Source of the DNA: Bradyrhizobium sp. NAS80.1
Lineage (GTDB): Bacteria; Pseudomonadota; Alphaproteobacteria; Rhizobiales; Xanthobacteraceae
Reading direction: 5' to 3'
Length of the DNA: 35,138 nt
Assembly: GCF_001908205.1 (NCBI RefSeq)
Contig: NZ_LGHL01000115.1
Coordinates: 1-35,138, forward strand
The position numbers were made by a program, and so were the translations under genes. Of the stretch, positions 1 through 7,770 are shown piece after piece (the first letter of the stretch is position 1; the number at the start of each line of letters is the position of its first letter). The notes below the pieces were generated by a model. It searched no databases. It was not told the DNA's origin and saw only the letters and a list, made by a program, of their open reading frames with translations.

Positions 1-1
1 C

Positions 2-1876
2 GTGGCGGCGCCCGCCAAGCGCGCCGCGCCCGCGCCGGCGGCGTTGGGAACGCTAACCGCGGAGACCATCGCGCTTGTCAATCCGCAAAAGAACTATGCG
101 CAGTTCCTGCTGCGTGCGCTGCTGCCGACGATCATCCATGTCGTGATCACGCTCGCCGCCGGCTATTCGGTCGGCTCCGAATTCCGCCGTCGCGACGCGC
201 GAGCCTGGCTCGAAAGCGCCGGAGGCGATCCGGTCGTCGCGCTGGCCGGCAAGCTCGCGCCGCTGTTCGGCATATTCTTCCTGATCATGCTGGCAGAGCC
301 GCTCTTTCTGGAGGGCGTGCTGCAGATTCCCTTCAGGGGAGACTTGCCGTTGATGATCGCAGCGGCTTCCCTCCTGATCATTGCCTACCTGTCCGTGGGT
401 GCCTTGCTGCAGCTCCTGGCGCGCGACTTGCCGACGGGGCTCGGACTTGCAGGCCTCATTGCCTCTCCTGCATTCGGCTATGCCGGCGTCGGCTTTCCTA
501 TAATCAGCATGAATGCCTTTGCACAGACTTGGAGCGCGATTCTGCCGCTGCGCTGGTACATGGCCGTCTTGCTGGGACAAGCAGCGCGGGGATTGCCGGT
601 CTCGGATTCCGCCGTTTCCTTCGCCGCACTAGCGGGGCTCGCGGTGCTCTTTGCCGGCCTCACATTACTGCGCATGGCGAGCCTCACGCGCAAGGGCTGG
701 TTTGAGACGACGCGACCCGCCGAGCAGCCAGAGATCAGCCCGACACCGCGGGGCATCGGCGGCGCCTTCACGGCGGAGTGGCATCGCGTGCTCGGAACGC
801 GAAGCGCCTTCAGCACACTGTTCCTGGCTCCGCTGGTTTACGGCATCTATTATCCGCAACCCTATCTGAACCAGATTCTTCGCAAGCTTCCCATCGCAGT
901 CGTCGACAACGATATGAGCGATCTCAGCCGCCGTATCGTCGAGACCTTGGATGCGAGTGGCGCTTTGAACGTAACGGTTCGCGCCCGTACGCTTGCCGAG
1001 GCGCGCACCGCAATCAATCGCGGGGAAGCCTTTGCCGCCGTCGAAATCGCGGCAGGCACCGAGCGCGACGTGCTCAAGGGCATCACCGCTCACATTCCGA
1101 TCTACGCGGATGCCACCTACCTGTTCATGTTCAGATCGACCGCAAGTGGCGTGGCCACGGCCATCGGAGCGTTGACGTCCGAGCTCGTTTCGCGAGGCGC
1201 ACGCTCGGATGGAAGCCTCATCAAGGCGAAGCTGGCGAGTTCGAGCCCGGCCGACGTTCTGCTGCAGCCCATCTTCAATCCCGTGGGCGGCTATGCGAGC
1301 TACGTCGTCCCGGCGGCGTTTGTGCTGATCCTGCAGCAGACTCTCCTGATCGGCGCGGCGATGCTGACCGGCACGGCACTGGCGAGCGCCGGCGGCGCGT
1401 TCGCCGGCGTGCTCGGCCGCGGCGTCGCCCATCTGACCATCTACCTTCCCGCGCTCGCGCTTTATCTCATCGTGCTGCCGCGGATCTACGGCTTTTCAGC
1501 GCTCGGCCATCTTCCGCAAATCCTCGCGCTCGCAACCATCTTCTTGCTGGCGACGAGTTTCATGGGACAGGCCATCGGGGCGTGGTTCACACGGCCGGAA
1601 AACGCGACCCTCGTCCTTTTGGCAACCAGCCTGCCTCAGTTCTTCACTGCCGGCTTCGCCTGGCCGCGCGAAGCAATCCCCGACGCAGCCCTTGCACTTG
1701 GGCGGCTGTTCCCAGCCGATTCTGCGATTGACGGCCTCGTGCGCATCAACCAGCTCGGTGCCAGCATCTGGGAGGTCGGGCATGACTGGCTCTGGCTGTG
1801 GTGCCTGGCACTAGCCTATTTCGCGCTCGCCGTGATCTCGGCGCTTGCCGTCAAGAGAGGGCAGAGACATGCATAA
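2..1876 (+). CDS. ABC-2 type transporter permease, two fused permease modules (5' end off window)
   Basis: Membrane component of an ABC exporter, inferred to work with the HlyD-type adaptor encoded directly downstream. The visible 624 residues hold the C-terminal membrane part of one ABC-2 module (hydrophobic segments about residues 38-55, 85-105, 115-138, 148-165 and 205-225). A second complete module follows from about residue 255: one helix near 270, a soluble periplasmic loop (about 295-420), then a run of helices to the end. Since the first module lacks its N-terminal helix and loop, the real start probably lies left of the window and the GTG at position 2 is likely internal. Double-permease proteins of this kind are known in drug or lipid exporters with HlyD partners. 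The stop overlaps the start of the next gene by eight bases, indicating translational coupling. The substrate cannot be told from sequence. Confidence 0.8.
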   Translation: MAAPAKRAAPAPAALGTLTAETIALVNPQKNYAQFLLRALLPTIIHVVITLAAGYSVGSEFRRRDARAWLESAGGDPVVALAGKLAPLFGIFFLIMLAEPLFLEGVLQIPFRGDLPLMIAAASLLIIAYLSVGALLQLLARDLPTGLGLAGLIASPAFGYAGVGFPIISMNAFAQTWSAILPLRWYMAVLLGQAARGLPVSDSAVSFAALAGLAVLFAGLTLLRMASLTRKGWFETTRPAEQPEISPTPRGIGGAFTAEWHRVLGTRSAFSTLFLAPLVYGIYYPQPYLNQILRKLPIAVVDNDMSDLSRRIVETLDASGALNVTVRARTLAEARTAINRGEAFAAVEIAAGTERDVLKGITAHIPIYADATYLFMFRSTASGVATAIGALTSELVSRGARSDGSLIKAKLASSSPADVLLQPIFNPVGGYASYVVPAAFVLILQQTLLIGAAMLTGTALASAGGAFAGVLGRGVAHLTIYLPALALYLIVLPRIYGFSALGHLPQILALATIFLLATSFMGQAIGAWFTRPENATLVLLATSLPQFFTAGFAWPREAIPDAALALGRLFPADSAIDGLVRINQLGASIWEVGHDWLWLWCLALAYFALAVISALAVKRGQRHA

Positions 1877-2843
1877 AGCCATGCGCGCCGCCACGATTGC
1901 GATCTCGCTCGTGCTCGTCGCGGGCGTCCTGATCTACTCCGCGTATCGTTCCAGATCGCCGGCCACGCTGGTCGGCGTCGTGCGCGCAACCGAAGTCAGG
2001 GTCGAGCCGGAAGTGACCGGCCAACTCGCGTCGATTACGGTCAAGAAGGGCGCCCACGTGCACGCGGGCGATGTCCTGGCGCAGCTCTCCGCGGTGGAGC
2101 TGACGGCACAGGCGGACCAGGCGCGTGCCGCACTTGCGTCGGCAATCGCGAACCGCGACAACGTCTACGCCGGCGTCCGTCGTGAACAGGTTGAGTCCCT
2201 GAAAGCTGAAATCGCGAAGGCAAGCGCCCGGCTCGACTATGTGCAGGCCCAGCTCACACGCACAAGCACGCTCGCACGTCAGAACTTCGAGTCGCAGCAG
2301 GCGCTTGACCAGGCCGAAAACGACGTTGCGAGCGCACGCGCCGGTGTGGCGGAGGCCCGGGCGAATTATGATGCGGCCGTGGCGGGGCCGACCAAAGAGG
2401 AACGCGCGATCGCCGACACGCAGGTGCAGTCCGCCGCCGCCGCAGTCGCCGTGCTCGTGCGCCGTCTCGACAAGATGATCTTGCGCGCTCCGACCGACGG
2501 TGTGATCAGCATTATCGTCGCAGAGGTGGGCGAGAACGTTCGCGCGGGTCAACCGATCCTGATGGTCGAAGCCACGGGCAAGCAATGGCTTTCGTTCAAC
2601 GCGCGCGAAGATCACCTCGGCGGTCTTGCGGTCGGAAAGACGGTCAATGTGTTGCGAAACGGCGCTGATGCCGCGACCAAAGCCGTCGTCACCGAACTGC
2701 GCCCGCTCGGGGTGTTCGCCACCTGGCAGGCCGAGCGGGTGATCGGCGATCACGATCGCAACACGCTGCGCTTGCGCCTTGATCCGGAGGGCGAAACGGC
2801 AGGCCTGGAGCCGGGCATGACGGTTTGGATTGACCGTCGGTAA
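1869..2843 (+). CDS. HlyD family efflux adaptor (membrane fusion protein)
   Basis: Periplasmic adaptor linking an inner-membrane exporter to an outer-membrane channel. One N-terminal helix (about residues 7-24) anchors it. Then follow a lipoyl-like half-motif (VEPEVTGQLASITVKKGAHV), a long alpha-helical hairpin rich in Ala/Glu/Gln (about residues 65-190), the second lipoyl half (LRAPTDGVISIIVAEVGENV) and a beta-barrel C-terminal part. ATG 1869 is chosen because it overlaps the permease stop and has a GAGAGGG ribosome site at the right distance; an ATG at 1845 would add eight residues but lies deep in the permease gene. About 325 residues is usual for the family. Role is from family knowledge plus the operon; the substrate is unknown. 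Confidence 0.85.
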   Translation: MHKAMRAATIAISLVLVAGVLIYSAYRSRSPATLVGVVRATEVRVEPEVTGQLASITVKKGAHVHAGDVLAQLSAVELTAQADQARAALASAIANRDNVYAGVRREQVESLKAEIAKASARLDYVQAQLTRTSTLARQNFESQQALDQAENDVASARAGVAEARANYDAAVAGPTKEERAIADTQVQSAAAAVAVLVRRLDKMILRAPTDGVISIIVAEVGENVRAGQPILMVEATGKQWLSFNAREDHLGGLAVGKTVNVLRNGADAATKAVVTELRPLGVFATWQAERVIGDHDRNTLRLRLDPEGETAGLEPGMTVWIDRR

Positions 2844-2924
2844 GACCAAGATCGTCGCGCAAGAAGTCGATCAGAGATCGGCGCGGCGGCCTCGCCATTC
2901 ACAATCAACGTAACGGAAATGCAT

Positions 2925-3215
2925 TCAGTGATCGCATTCATTCATCAGTTCCTTGACGCAACGATGGACGAGAACACCAGCAAACTGTAGCCGCAGATCG
3001 GCGTCGATCGAAGTATCGCTGGTGACCTCGATCTCCATGCCAATCGCGGCGCGCAAATGAGCCAAATCGGGCCAGCCTCCGCGCTCGACCAGCCGGGCGG
3101 CGCACGTCGTAAGAACCGGTCTGTCTGCGACGCCTGCGAGGGCAATACGGATCTCGCGAAGGCCATCGGCCGTGGGAGCCGCGGCCATCGCGACGCCGCA
3201 AACGGCCTTGCCCAT
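2925..3215 (-). pseudogene. CoxM-like FAD subunit of a molybdenum hydroxylase, C-terminal remnant
   Basis: About 96 residues match the pattern of the C-terminal domain of FAD-binding subunits of CO dehydrogenase/xanthine dehydrogenase type enzymes. There is a glycine/alanine strand (VCGVAMAAAPTADG), then REIRIALAGVADRPVL, and a helical tail ending FAGVLVHRCVKEL. The FAD-binding N-terminal two thirds is absent: upstream on the minus strand the frame runs into stops and other frames. It is therefore a 5'-truncated relic. It lies near the intact IorA/IorB-type operon, which has no FAD subunit, but on the opposite strand, so it is not clearly a former member. Family assignment is by eye. Confidence 0.6.
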
Positions 3216-3252
3216 CCTGAGCGGTCAACAATATCAATGGCTAACGGACAGT

Positions 3253-3411
3253 TTATACAAACGGCTTGGACAATTTTTCCATCGTGGAGCAAGCTGCACA
3301 CGAGGCTTGAGACACGCGCGCCGTCGCCACGATCGCGTTCTCCGCCGATACGGCGGCCATGCGGCCGCCGTGGATCATCTCCCCGAAGATGTAGCCTGTA
3401 ACGCGGCCTAA
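3253..3411 (-). pseudogene. Unidentified decayed reading-frame fragment
   Basis: A minus-strand open stretch with protein-like composition (GYIFGEMIHGGRMAAVSAEN, then AIVATARVSQ) and no plausible start, ended by a stop at 3253. It sits between the CoxM-like remnant and psiE. The residues look coding rather than random, but no family could be assigned with any assurance. Neighbouring frames carry further short coding-like pieces, so this is probably a patch with several indels. Confidence 0.25.
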
Positions 3412-3866
3412 CGAGGGTTATCACTAACATCCTCGTGAGGGGAGGCAAAGCGCAGCGCCAATAGGGCAAAGGACAAAACCAGGATGGCTCCCGCCACAAT
3501 GAGAAGATCCGCCCCAGTGCGATGTTCTGCGCCCCCGATCTCGATCAGAACCCGGCCTAACGCTGTGATTGCGATGTAGACCAAATATCGAACTGGAAGC
3601 CTTGTTGTCCTAAAATAAATACCAACCATCGCTCCAACTTCGAGATAGATAAACAACAGCAGGATATCCGACAGCTCCGCCCTGCCTTTGCTTATCATGC
3701 TGCCGAATGCTGCGACTGCTGACCAGACGGTCGTTGCACCGATCGCGAACAACATAGAATAGTGAAAGCCATCGACCAGCAACGCCCCAACCGCATCCGC
3801 TGCGTTCTTCATCCTGCGATGAACGGACCCAGCAGTTCTCTGAAGAAAAGTCAGTGACTCCGACAT
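3408..3866 (-). CDS. psiE: PsiE family (phosphate-starvation-inducible) membrane protein
   Basis: Small polytopic inner-membrane protein of unknown biochemical role; the founding E. coli member is induced by phosphate limitation. The sequence shows about four hydrophobic segments: around residues 30-50, 60-85 (ISKGRAELSDILLLFIYLEV lies here), 95-115 and 125-145. The family block LLLFIYLEVGAMVGIYF with the following RYLVYIAITALGR is clear. ATG 3866 gives 152 residues, near the usual 135-170; a GTG at 3920 would add 18 unconserved residues. It appears monocistronic and intact in a decayed stretch. No Pho box was identified. Confidence 0.8.
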   Translation of the reverse strand: MSESLTFLQRTAGSVHRRMKNAADAVGALLVDGFHYSMLFAIGATTVWSAVAAFGSMISKGRAELSDILLLFIYLEVGAMVGIYFRTTRLPVRYLVYIAITALGRVLIEIGGAEHRTGADLLIVAGAILVLSFALLALRFASPHEDVSDNPR

Positions 3867-4091
3867 CTGATCCAAAAGCCGATTGCATTGACCGAGTATC
3901 CTGAACAAACGGCACACCACTCGACTTCATTTTCCGCATCGGTGGCCGGCTGTCCAACGCTGTGTGAAGCGATAATATCAGGCCGGCAGCGATCGAGGGA
4001 AGAAAGTCTTAGTGTGCCTCGACGTCGAACCTTGCCTCCTATCGGGAGGCGATTGCCCCCAGTCAGCGGTCGGTCGTTTTGAATCCGCCAT

Positions 4092-4211
4092 TGAGGCGTT
4101 TGTAACGCGGCGGATCGAGATCCTCAAATTCCATTCGAGTGGAACGTTGGCTTATCGGGGGCGAAAGGAGAGGGTCACGAACCGCGAGATATATGTGTCG
4201 CGTCGTTCCCT
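4092..4211 (+). repeat. Direct repeat copy 1: decayed duplicate of the iorB leader and start
   Basis: About 120 bp repeating the block at 4743-4861 at roughly 90 percent identity by eye. It contains the same leader (GCGGCGGATCGAGA, CTCAAATTCCATTC), the same GCGAAAGGAGAGGGTCA ribosome-site region and the same first codons of the molybdopterin subunit. Both start codons are lost: the first ATG is ACG (4177-4179) and the second is GTG (4195-4197). Similarity then fades. It is best read as the decayed 5' end of a second gene copy or a local duplication. Confidence 0.75.
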
Positions 4212-4321
4212 CAGGCCTTGCTTCATGCCAGCGCCCCGCTCATGTCAGTTGGCAATAGGCGCGATAGAGTGGCTGCCTCGCAGAATATCACACCGTATCG
4301 TGGAAACAGCACTGCCTGTAG

Positions 4322-4429
4322 GGCAGGCGGGACTTTGCCGTGGGAGGATTGGCGGCATCGAACGTGCCACCGACGCTTTCCGTCATCGGCGAAGTGGAAG
4401 GGCTTTCGTCCAGCGGCCACGTGAAATGA
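4322..4429 (+). pseudogene. Possible remnant with a second Tat-like leader
   Basis: An open stretch directly after an in-frame TAG reads GRRDFAVGGLAASNVPPTL and ends at a TGA 36 codons later. The RRDFxxGGLAA pattern resembles the twin-arginine leaders of exported molybdopterin subunits and the leader of the intact gene (SRRSLLAGGLAAT). It lacks a start codon and any following domain. It may belong with the decayed copy at 4092-4211. Resemblance over such a short stretch could be chance. Confidence 0.3.
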
Positions 4430-4742
4430 GCCTGATCGGCAATGGCGCATCGCTCAGCCGGATCGGAGGATTGAAGGACATTGAGGGAAATCCCTCATTG
4501 TTGCCGAGATCAGACCGGATATAAAGTGCTAACAAGATCAATGTTCAGTCGAGGAGACACATAGGGCTGACGCACGCTCCGAGGACCGCAATCCGACGCC
4601 TGACGCAGCGGAAGAGAAAGCCGTTTTCCCTTCGCCCTATTCGCTCACCTAATGCTAATGCGAACTGGCCGACTTTACCGATGGCGGAACGATATCGACA
4701 GTAAGGGCGAACTGACAGTTGTTAGAAGATGTGACCATGCGG
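4430..4742. other. No recognisable gene
   Basis: About 310 bp between the decayed leader copy and the intact one. Short open frames exist but none has a convincing start, ribosome site or family-like sequence. No strong hairpin was noticed. It may hold the upstream promoter of the molybdoenzyme-oxidase operon, but no clear -35/-10 pair could be defended. Confidence 0.4.
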
Positions 4743-4861
4743 TGAGGCGTTTGCAACGCGGCGGATCGAGACCCTCAAATTCCATTCTAGTGGAGCGATG
4801 GCTTATCGGGGCGAAAGGAGAGGGTCATGCACCGCGAGATATATATGTCGCGTCGTTCCCT
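4743..4861 (+). repeat. Direct repeat copy 2: functional leader and start of iorB-type gene
   Basis: Partner of the repeat at 4092-4211, with intact signals. AAGGAG at 4815-4820 lies six bases before ATG 4827, and a second in-frame ATG follows at 4845. The conserved part starts about 85 bases before the gene, so it includes the whole proximal leader; the duplication therefore copied control DNA and start together. Confidence 0.75.
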
Positions 4862-7049
4862 TCTTGCAGGCGGACTTGCCGCGACATCGAGTTTTCTGAT
4901 CGGCGCGCGATTGCCTTTTGCGGTACCTGTCGCGCTGGCACAGGAAGCCTCTGTCGCAGAGGGGTCCTTCGATCCTAACATTTTTCTCAAGATCAGCGCT
5001 GACAATACGGTAACATTGATCAGTAAGCATTTTGAGATGGGGCAGGGCGTGACCACCGGGCTTGCGACGTTGGTTGCCGAGGAGCTCGGGGCGGAATGGG
5101 CGCAGATGCGCTTTGAGTTCGCGCCAAATAACACCAAGCTGTACGCCAATCTGGTGTATCGGGTCGTTCAGGGGACGGGAGGATCGACGTCGACAGCGGG
5201 TGCTTTTGACCAAATGCGTCAGGTCGGCGCTGCGGCGCGCATCATGTTTATCGCTGCTGCTTCTATGCGCTGGAATGTTCCGGAGGTCGAAATCACCGTG
5301 GAGGGCGGCGTTGTTCGCCACGGCACTTCGGAGCGCAGGGCGAGCTTCGGCGAGCTTGCAATTGACGCCATGCACCAATCAGTTCCGACCCAGGTTACGC
5401 TCAAGGATCCGTCAAAATGGATATTGATCGGTAGGAAATTACCTCGTCTCGACGCGGGAGCAAAGTCCAGGGGTGCGGCGGTCTATGCGATGGATGTGCG
5501 TCGTCCGGGAATGGTGACCGCGGTCTTGCAGCGGCCCGACCGCTTCGGCGCGAAGGCGGAGTCCTTTGACAGCACTGCAGCCAAACGCGTTCCGGGCGTG
5601 ATCGACGTGATCGAGGTGCCTTACGGTGTGGCTGTGATTGCACGCGATACTTGGTCGGCCATGCGCGGACGGGCAGCGCTGAAGGTTTTGTGGCGAACCG
5701 ACGAGGCGGAGACTCGCTCAACTCCGGCGATCTTCGACGACTACCGCCGACTCATGGCGAATGACGGCACCAGCGCCAAAAAACAGGGTGATGCGAAGGG
5801 CAAGCTTGCGATGGCCGCCCAGGTTTACGAGGCGGAGTTCACTTTTCCCTATCTGGCCCACTGTCCTATGGAGCCGCTCAACGCGGTCATGGAGCTTACT
5901 TCCGGCGGAGTGGAAATTTGGTCTGGCTGCCAGCTGCAGTCGATCGACGAGTTCGTCGCCGCAACGGTGCTTGGGCTGAAACCCGAACAGGTTCGCATTC
6001 ATACGTTGCTCGGTGGAGGCAGTTTCGGACGCCGCGGAAGTGCAACTGGGGACTGGATTGCCGAGCTCGCGGCCGTCACCAAGGCGTACGGCAAAGCGCC
6101 GGTCCATCTCGTTTGGACTAGAGAGGACGACGTTCGCGGCGGATATTATCGCCCAATGGCCCTTCACAAGGTCAAGGTGGGCCTAGACGGTAATGGCCGA
6201 ATTTGCGGATGGCAGCATAAGATCGCGACCAAGTCTATCTTTACGGGAACGGCTATTGAAAAGGTCATGGTCAGGAATGGCATCGACGAATCGAGCGTTG
6301 AGGGCGTGGTGGATACGCCTTACGATATTCCAGACTTTGCGGTCGACTCTTACAGCGCGGTCTCTCCCGTCCCTGTGTCGTGGTTCCGTTCGGTAGGCCA
6401 TAGTCATTCCGCCTATGTCATGGAAACCGTCGTCGACGAACTTGCCTATTTAAGCAAGAGGGATCCTGTCGCCTTTCGTCTGGCCCTGCTAGGGAGCCAG
6501 TCCCGTGACGCAGCCGTTGTAAAAATGGCGGCTGACAAAGCTGGCTGGGGCGAAGCCTTGCCGCGCGGCCGCGGCCGCGGCATTGCATACCATGCCTCGT
6601 TTGGAACCCGTATCGCCATGGTTGCGCAGGTCGATGCTTCGGCCGGCTCGATCAAGGTAGAGCGAATTGTCGCCGCGGTTGATTGCGGCATTCCGGTCAA
6701 TCCCGATGTCATAGTCGCGCAGGTCGAGGGCGCGATTGGCTTCTCGCTTTCTGCAGCCCTGCGCAACCAGATCACGCTTTCCGATGGCGTGGTGCAGCAG
6801 GACAATTTCGATAGTTACGAGCCGACGCGAATTCACGAAATGCCGAAGGTGGAGGTCTACGTGATGCCGTCGCGGGAACGGCCGACCGGCATCGGCGAGC
6901 CCGGCGTTCCACCGGTTGCGCCATCGATCGGCAACGCGATTTTTTCGGCGACCGGCAAGCGCTTGCGAGCCCTTCCGCTTTTGCCGCCGCAGAAAGGCAT
7001 CGAGTTTACACGCATCGGTCAGCTTGCAACGGGGGGGAAGACCAGATGA
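4827..7049 (+). CDS. Tat-exported molybdopterin-binding hydroxylase large subunit (IorB type)
   Basis: Large subunit of a xanthine-oxidase-family enzyme, closest in plan to the isoquinoline 1-oxidoreductase beta subunit, which hydroxylates an N-heterocycle or oxidises an aldehyde at a molybdenum cofactor. A twin-arginine signal (SRRSLLAGG, residues 8-16, hydrophobic stretch to about 38) predicts folded export to the periplasm. Family motifs include FEMGQGVTTG near residue 71, GSFGRRGSATGDW near 402, WFRSVGHSHSAY near 520 and GIGEPGVPPVAPSIGN near 690; the Glu of GEPGVP is the expected catalytic base. 740 residues is normal for single-chain IorB proteins. ATG 4827 has AAGGAG six bases upstream; ATG 4845 would still keep the Tat motif. 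It is the first gene of a coupled operon whose last gene is the [2Fe-2S] partner. The substrate is unknown. Confidence 0.88.
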   Translation: MHREIYMSRRSLLAGGLAATSSFLIGARLPFAVPVALAQEASVAEGSFDPNIFLKISADNTVTLISKHFEMGQGVTTGLATLVAEELGAEWAQMRFEFAPNNTKLYANLVYRVVQGTGGSTSTAGAFDQMRQVGAAARIMFIAAASMRWNVPEVEITVEGGVVRHGTSERRASFGELAIDAMHQSVPTQVTLKDPSKWILIGRKLPRLDAGAKSRGAAVYAMDVRRPGMVTAVLQRPDRFGAKAESFDSTAAKRVPGVIDVIEVPYGVAVIARDTWSAMRGRAALKVLWRTDEAETRSTPAIFDDYRRLMANDGTSAKKQGDAKGKLAMAAQVYEAEFTFPYLAHCPMEPLNAVMELTSGGVEIWSGCQLQSIDEFVAATVLGLKPEQVRIHTLLGGGSFGRRGSATGDWIAELAAVTKAYGKAPVHLVWTREDDVRGGYYRPMALHKVKVGLDGNGRICGWQHKIATKSIFTGTAIEKVMVRNGIDESSVEGVVDTPYDIPDFAVDSYSAVSPVPVSWFRSVGHSHSAYVMETVVDELAYLSKRDPVAFRLALLGSQSRDAAVVKMAADKAGWGEALPRGRGRGIAYHASFGTRIAMVAQVDASAGSIKVERIVAAVDCGIPVNPDVIVAQVEGAIGFSLSAALRNQITLSDGVVQQDNFDSYEPTRIHEMPKVEVYVMPSRERPTGIGEPGVPPVAPSIGNAIFSATGKRLRALPLLPPQKGIEFTRIGQLATGGKTR

Positions 7050-7213
7050 TTGAACCAAGCGAGCCCGATACGGCTGAATCCGATGTGCTTGACCGCATCA
7101 TCAAAGCCGGTCCGGCGGGCGCGGTCTCTGTTTCTTTCGTCGCAACGATCGTTGTGTTCGGCATCTGGTTTGCTTTTTATCTCTTTGTCTTTCTGCCGCG
7201 TGTTTCGCCATGA
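7046..7213 (+). CDS. 55-residue single-helix membrane protein, candidate small oxidase subunit (IIa-like)
   Basis: A short acidic N-terminus (MIEPSEPDTAESDVLDRI) is followed by one long hydrophobic helix (about residues 25-50, rich in Phe, Val and Ile) and a short PRVSP tail. Its ATG overlaps the stop of the molybdopterin gene (ATGA), and its stop overlaps the ATG of the CuA subunit gene (ATGA), so both flanks look translationally coupled. B-type ba3 oxidases are known to carry a tiny one-helix subunit IIa; position and topology suggest the same role here. This is inference from size, helix and context, not from sequence matching. Confidence 0.65.
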   Translation: MIEPSEPDTAESDVLDRIIKAGPAGAVSVSFVATIVVFGIWFAFYLFVFLPRVSP

Positions 7214-7770
7214 CCAATATTGATCATGAGTCGCAAGGAGAAGAGGTGGCGGTTCGCGCAGAACGTCGCTGGGCGATATTGGCGACCGTCGCGATCGTCG
7301 TCATCGTCGGATTGGCCGCTATCACCGGGATCACTCATCAGGTGATGCCGCAGAGCGGTGTCGAGCTTGTTGATCCGAATACACTGCACATTTCCGGCGA
7401 GTTCACCGAAGCCAACCTGGGCAGTGCACTCGAATCCGACGGCTCTGTGACTGTCCGCGTGATCGGGCTGCAGTATTCGTTTACGCCGCAATGTATGCTC
7501 GTGCCCGCGGATACGAACGTGACGTTTCGAGCGACGAGTGCCGATGTCGTGCATGGATTTATTGTTACCGGCAGCAACATCAACACGATGCTCGTTCCCG
7601 GCTACGTCAGCATACAGACCACACGGTTTTCTACGCCAGGTGAGCGTCTGATGCCATGCCATGAATATTGCGGGCTGGGCCACGAGGGCATGTGGGCCCG
7701 CGTTCGCGTTATCGACCGGGACGAATTCTTGAAGCTGCCGTCTCAGAAAAATAGGGTGACCTGTGATTAA
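7210..7770 (+). CDS. Cytochrome c oxidase subunit II (CuA protein), B-type
   Basis: Receives electrons from cytochrome c on the periplasmic side and passes them to subunit I. One N-terminal helix (about residues 22-44) anchors a cupredoxin domain. The binuclear CuA ligands are all visible: His in DVVHGF (about residue 116) and the cluster CHEYCGLGHEGM near residue 149, giving Cys, Glu, Cys, His and Met. 186 residues with a single helix matches ba3-type subunit II rather than the two-helix aa3 type. ATG 7210 overlaps the preceding stop; no strong ribosome site of its own is seen. It overlaps the GTG start of subunit I by eight bases. Confidence 0.9.
   Translation: MTNIDHESQGEEVAVRAERRWAILATVAIVVIVGLAAITGITHQVMPQSGVELVDPNTLHISGEFTEANLGSALESDGSVTVRVIGLQYSFTPQCMLVPADTNVTFRATSADVVHGFIVTGSNINTMLVPGYVSIQTTRFSTPGERLMPCHEYCGLGHEGMWARVRVIDRDEFLKLPSQKNRVTCD

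Noticed and set aside
665..2849. Long minus-strand frames opposite the permease and HlyD genes
   Set aside because: Antisense shadows rich in Arg, His and Gln, without ribosome sites; the plus-strand genes have clear domains.
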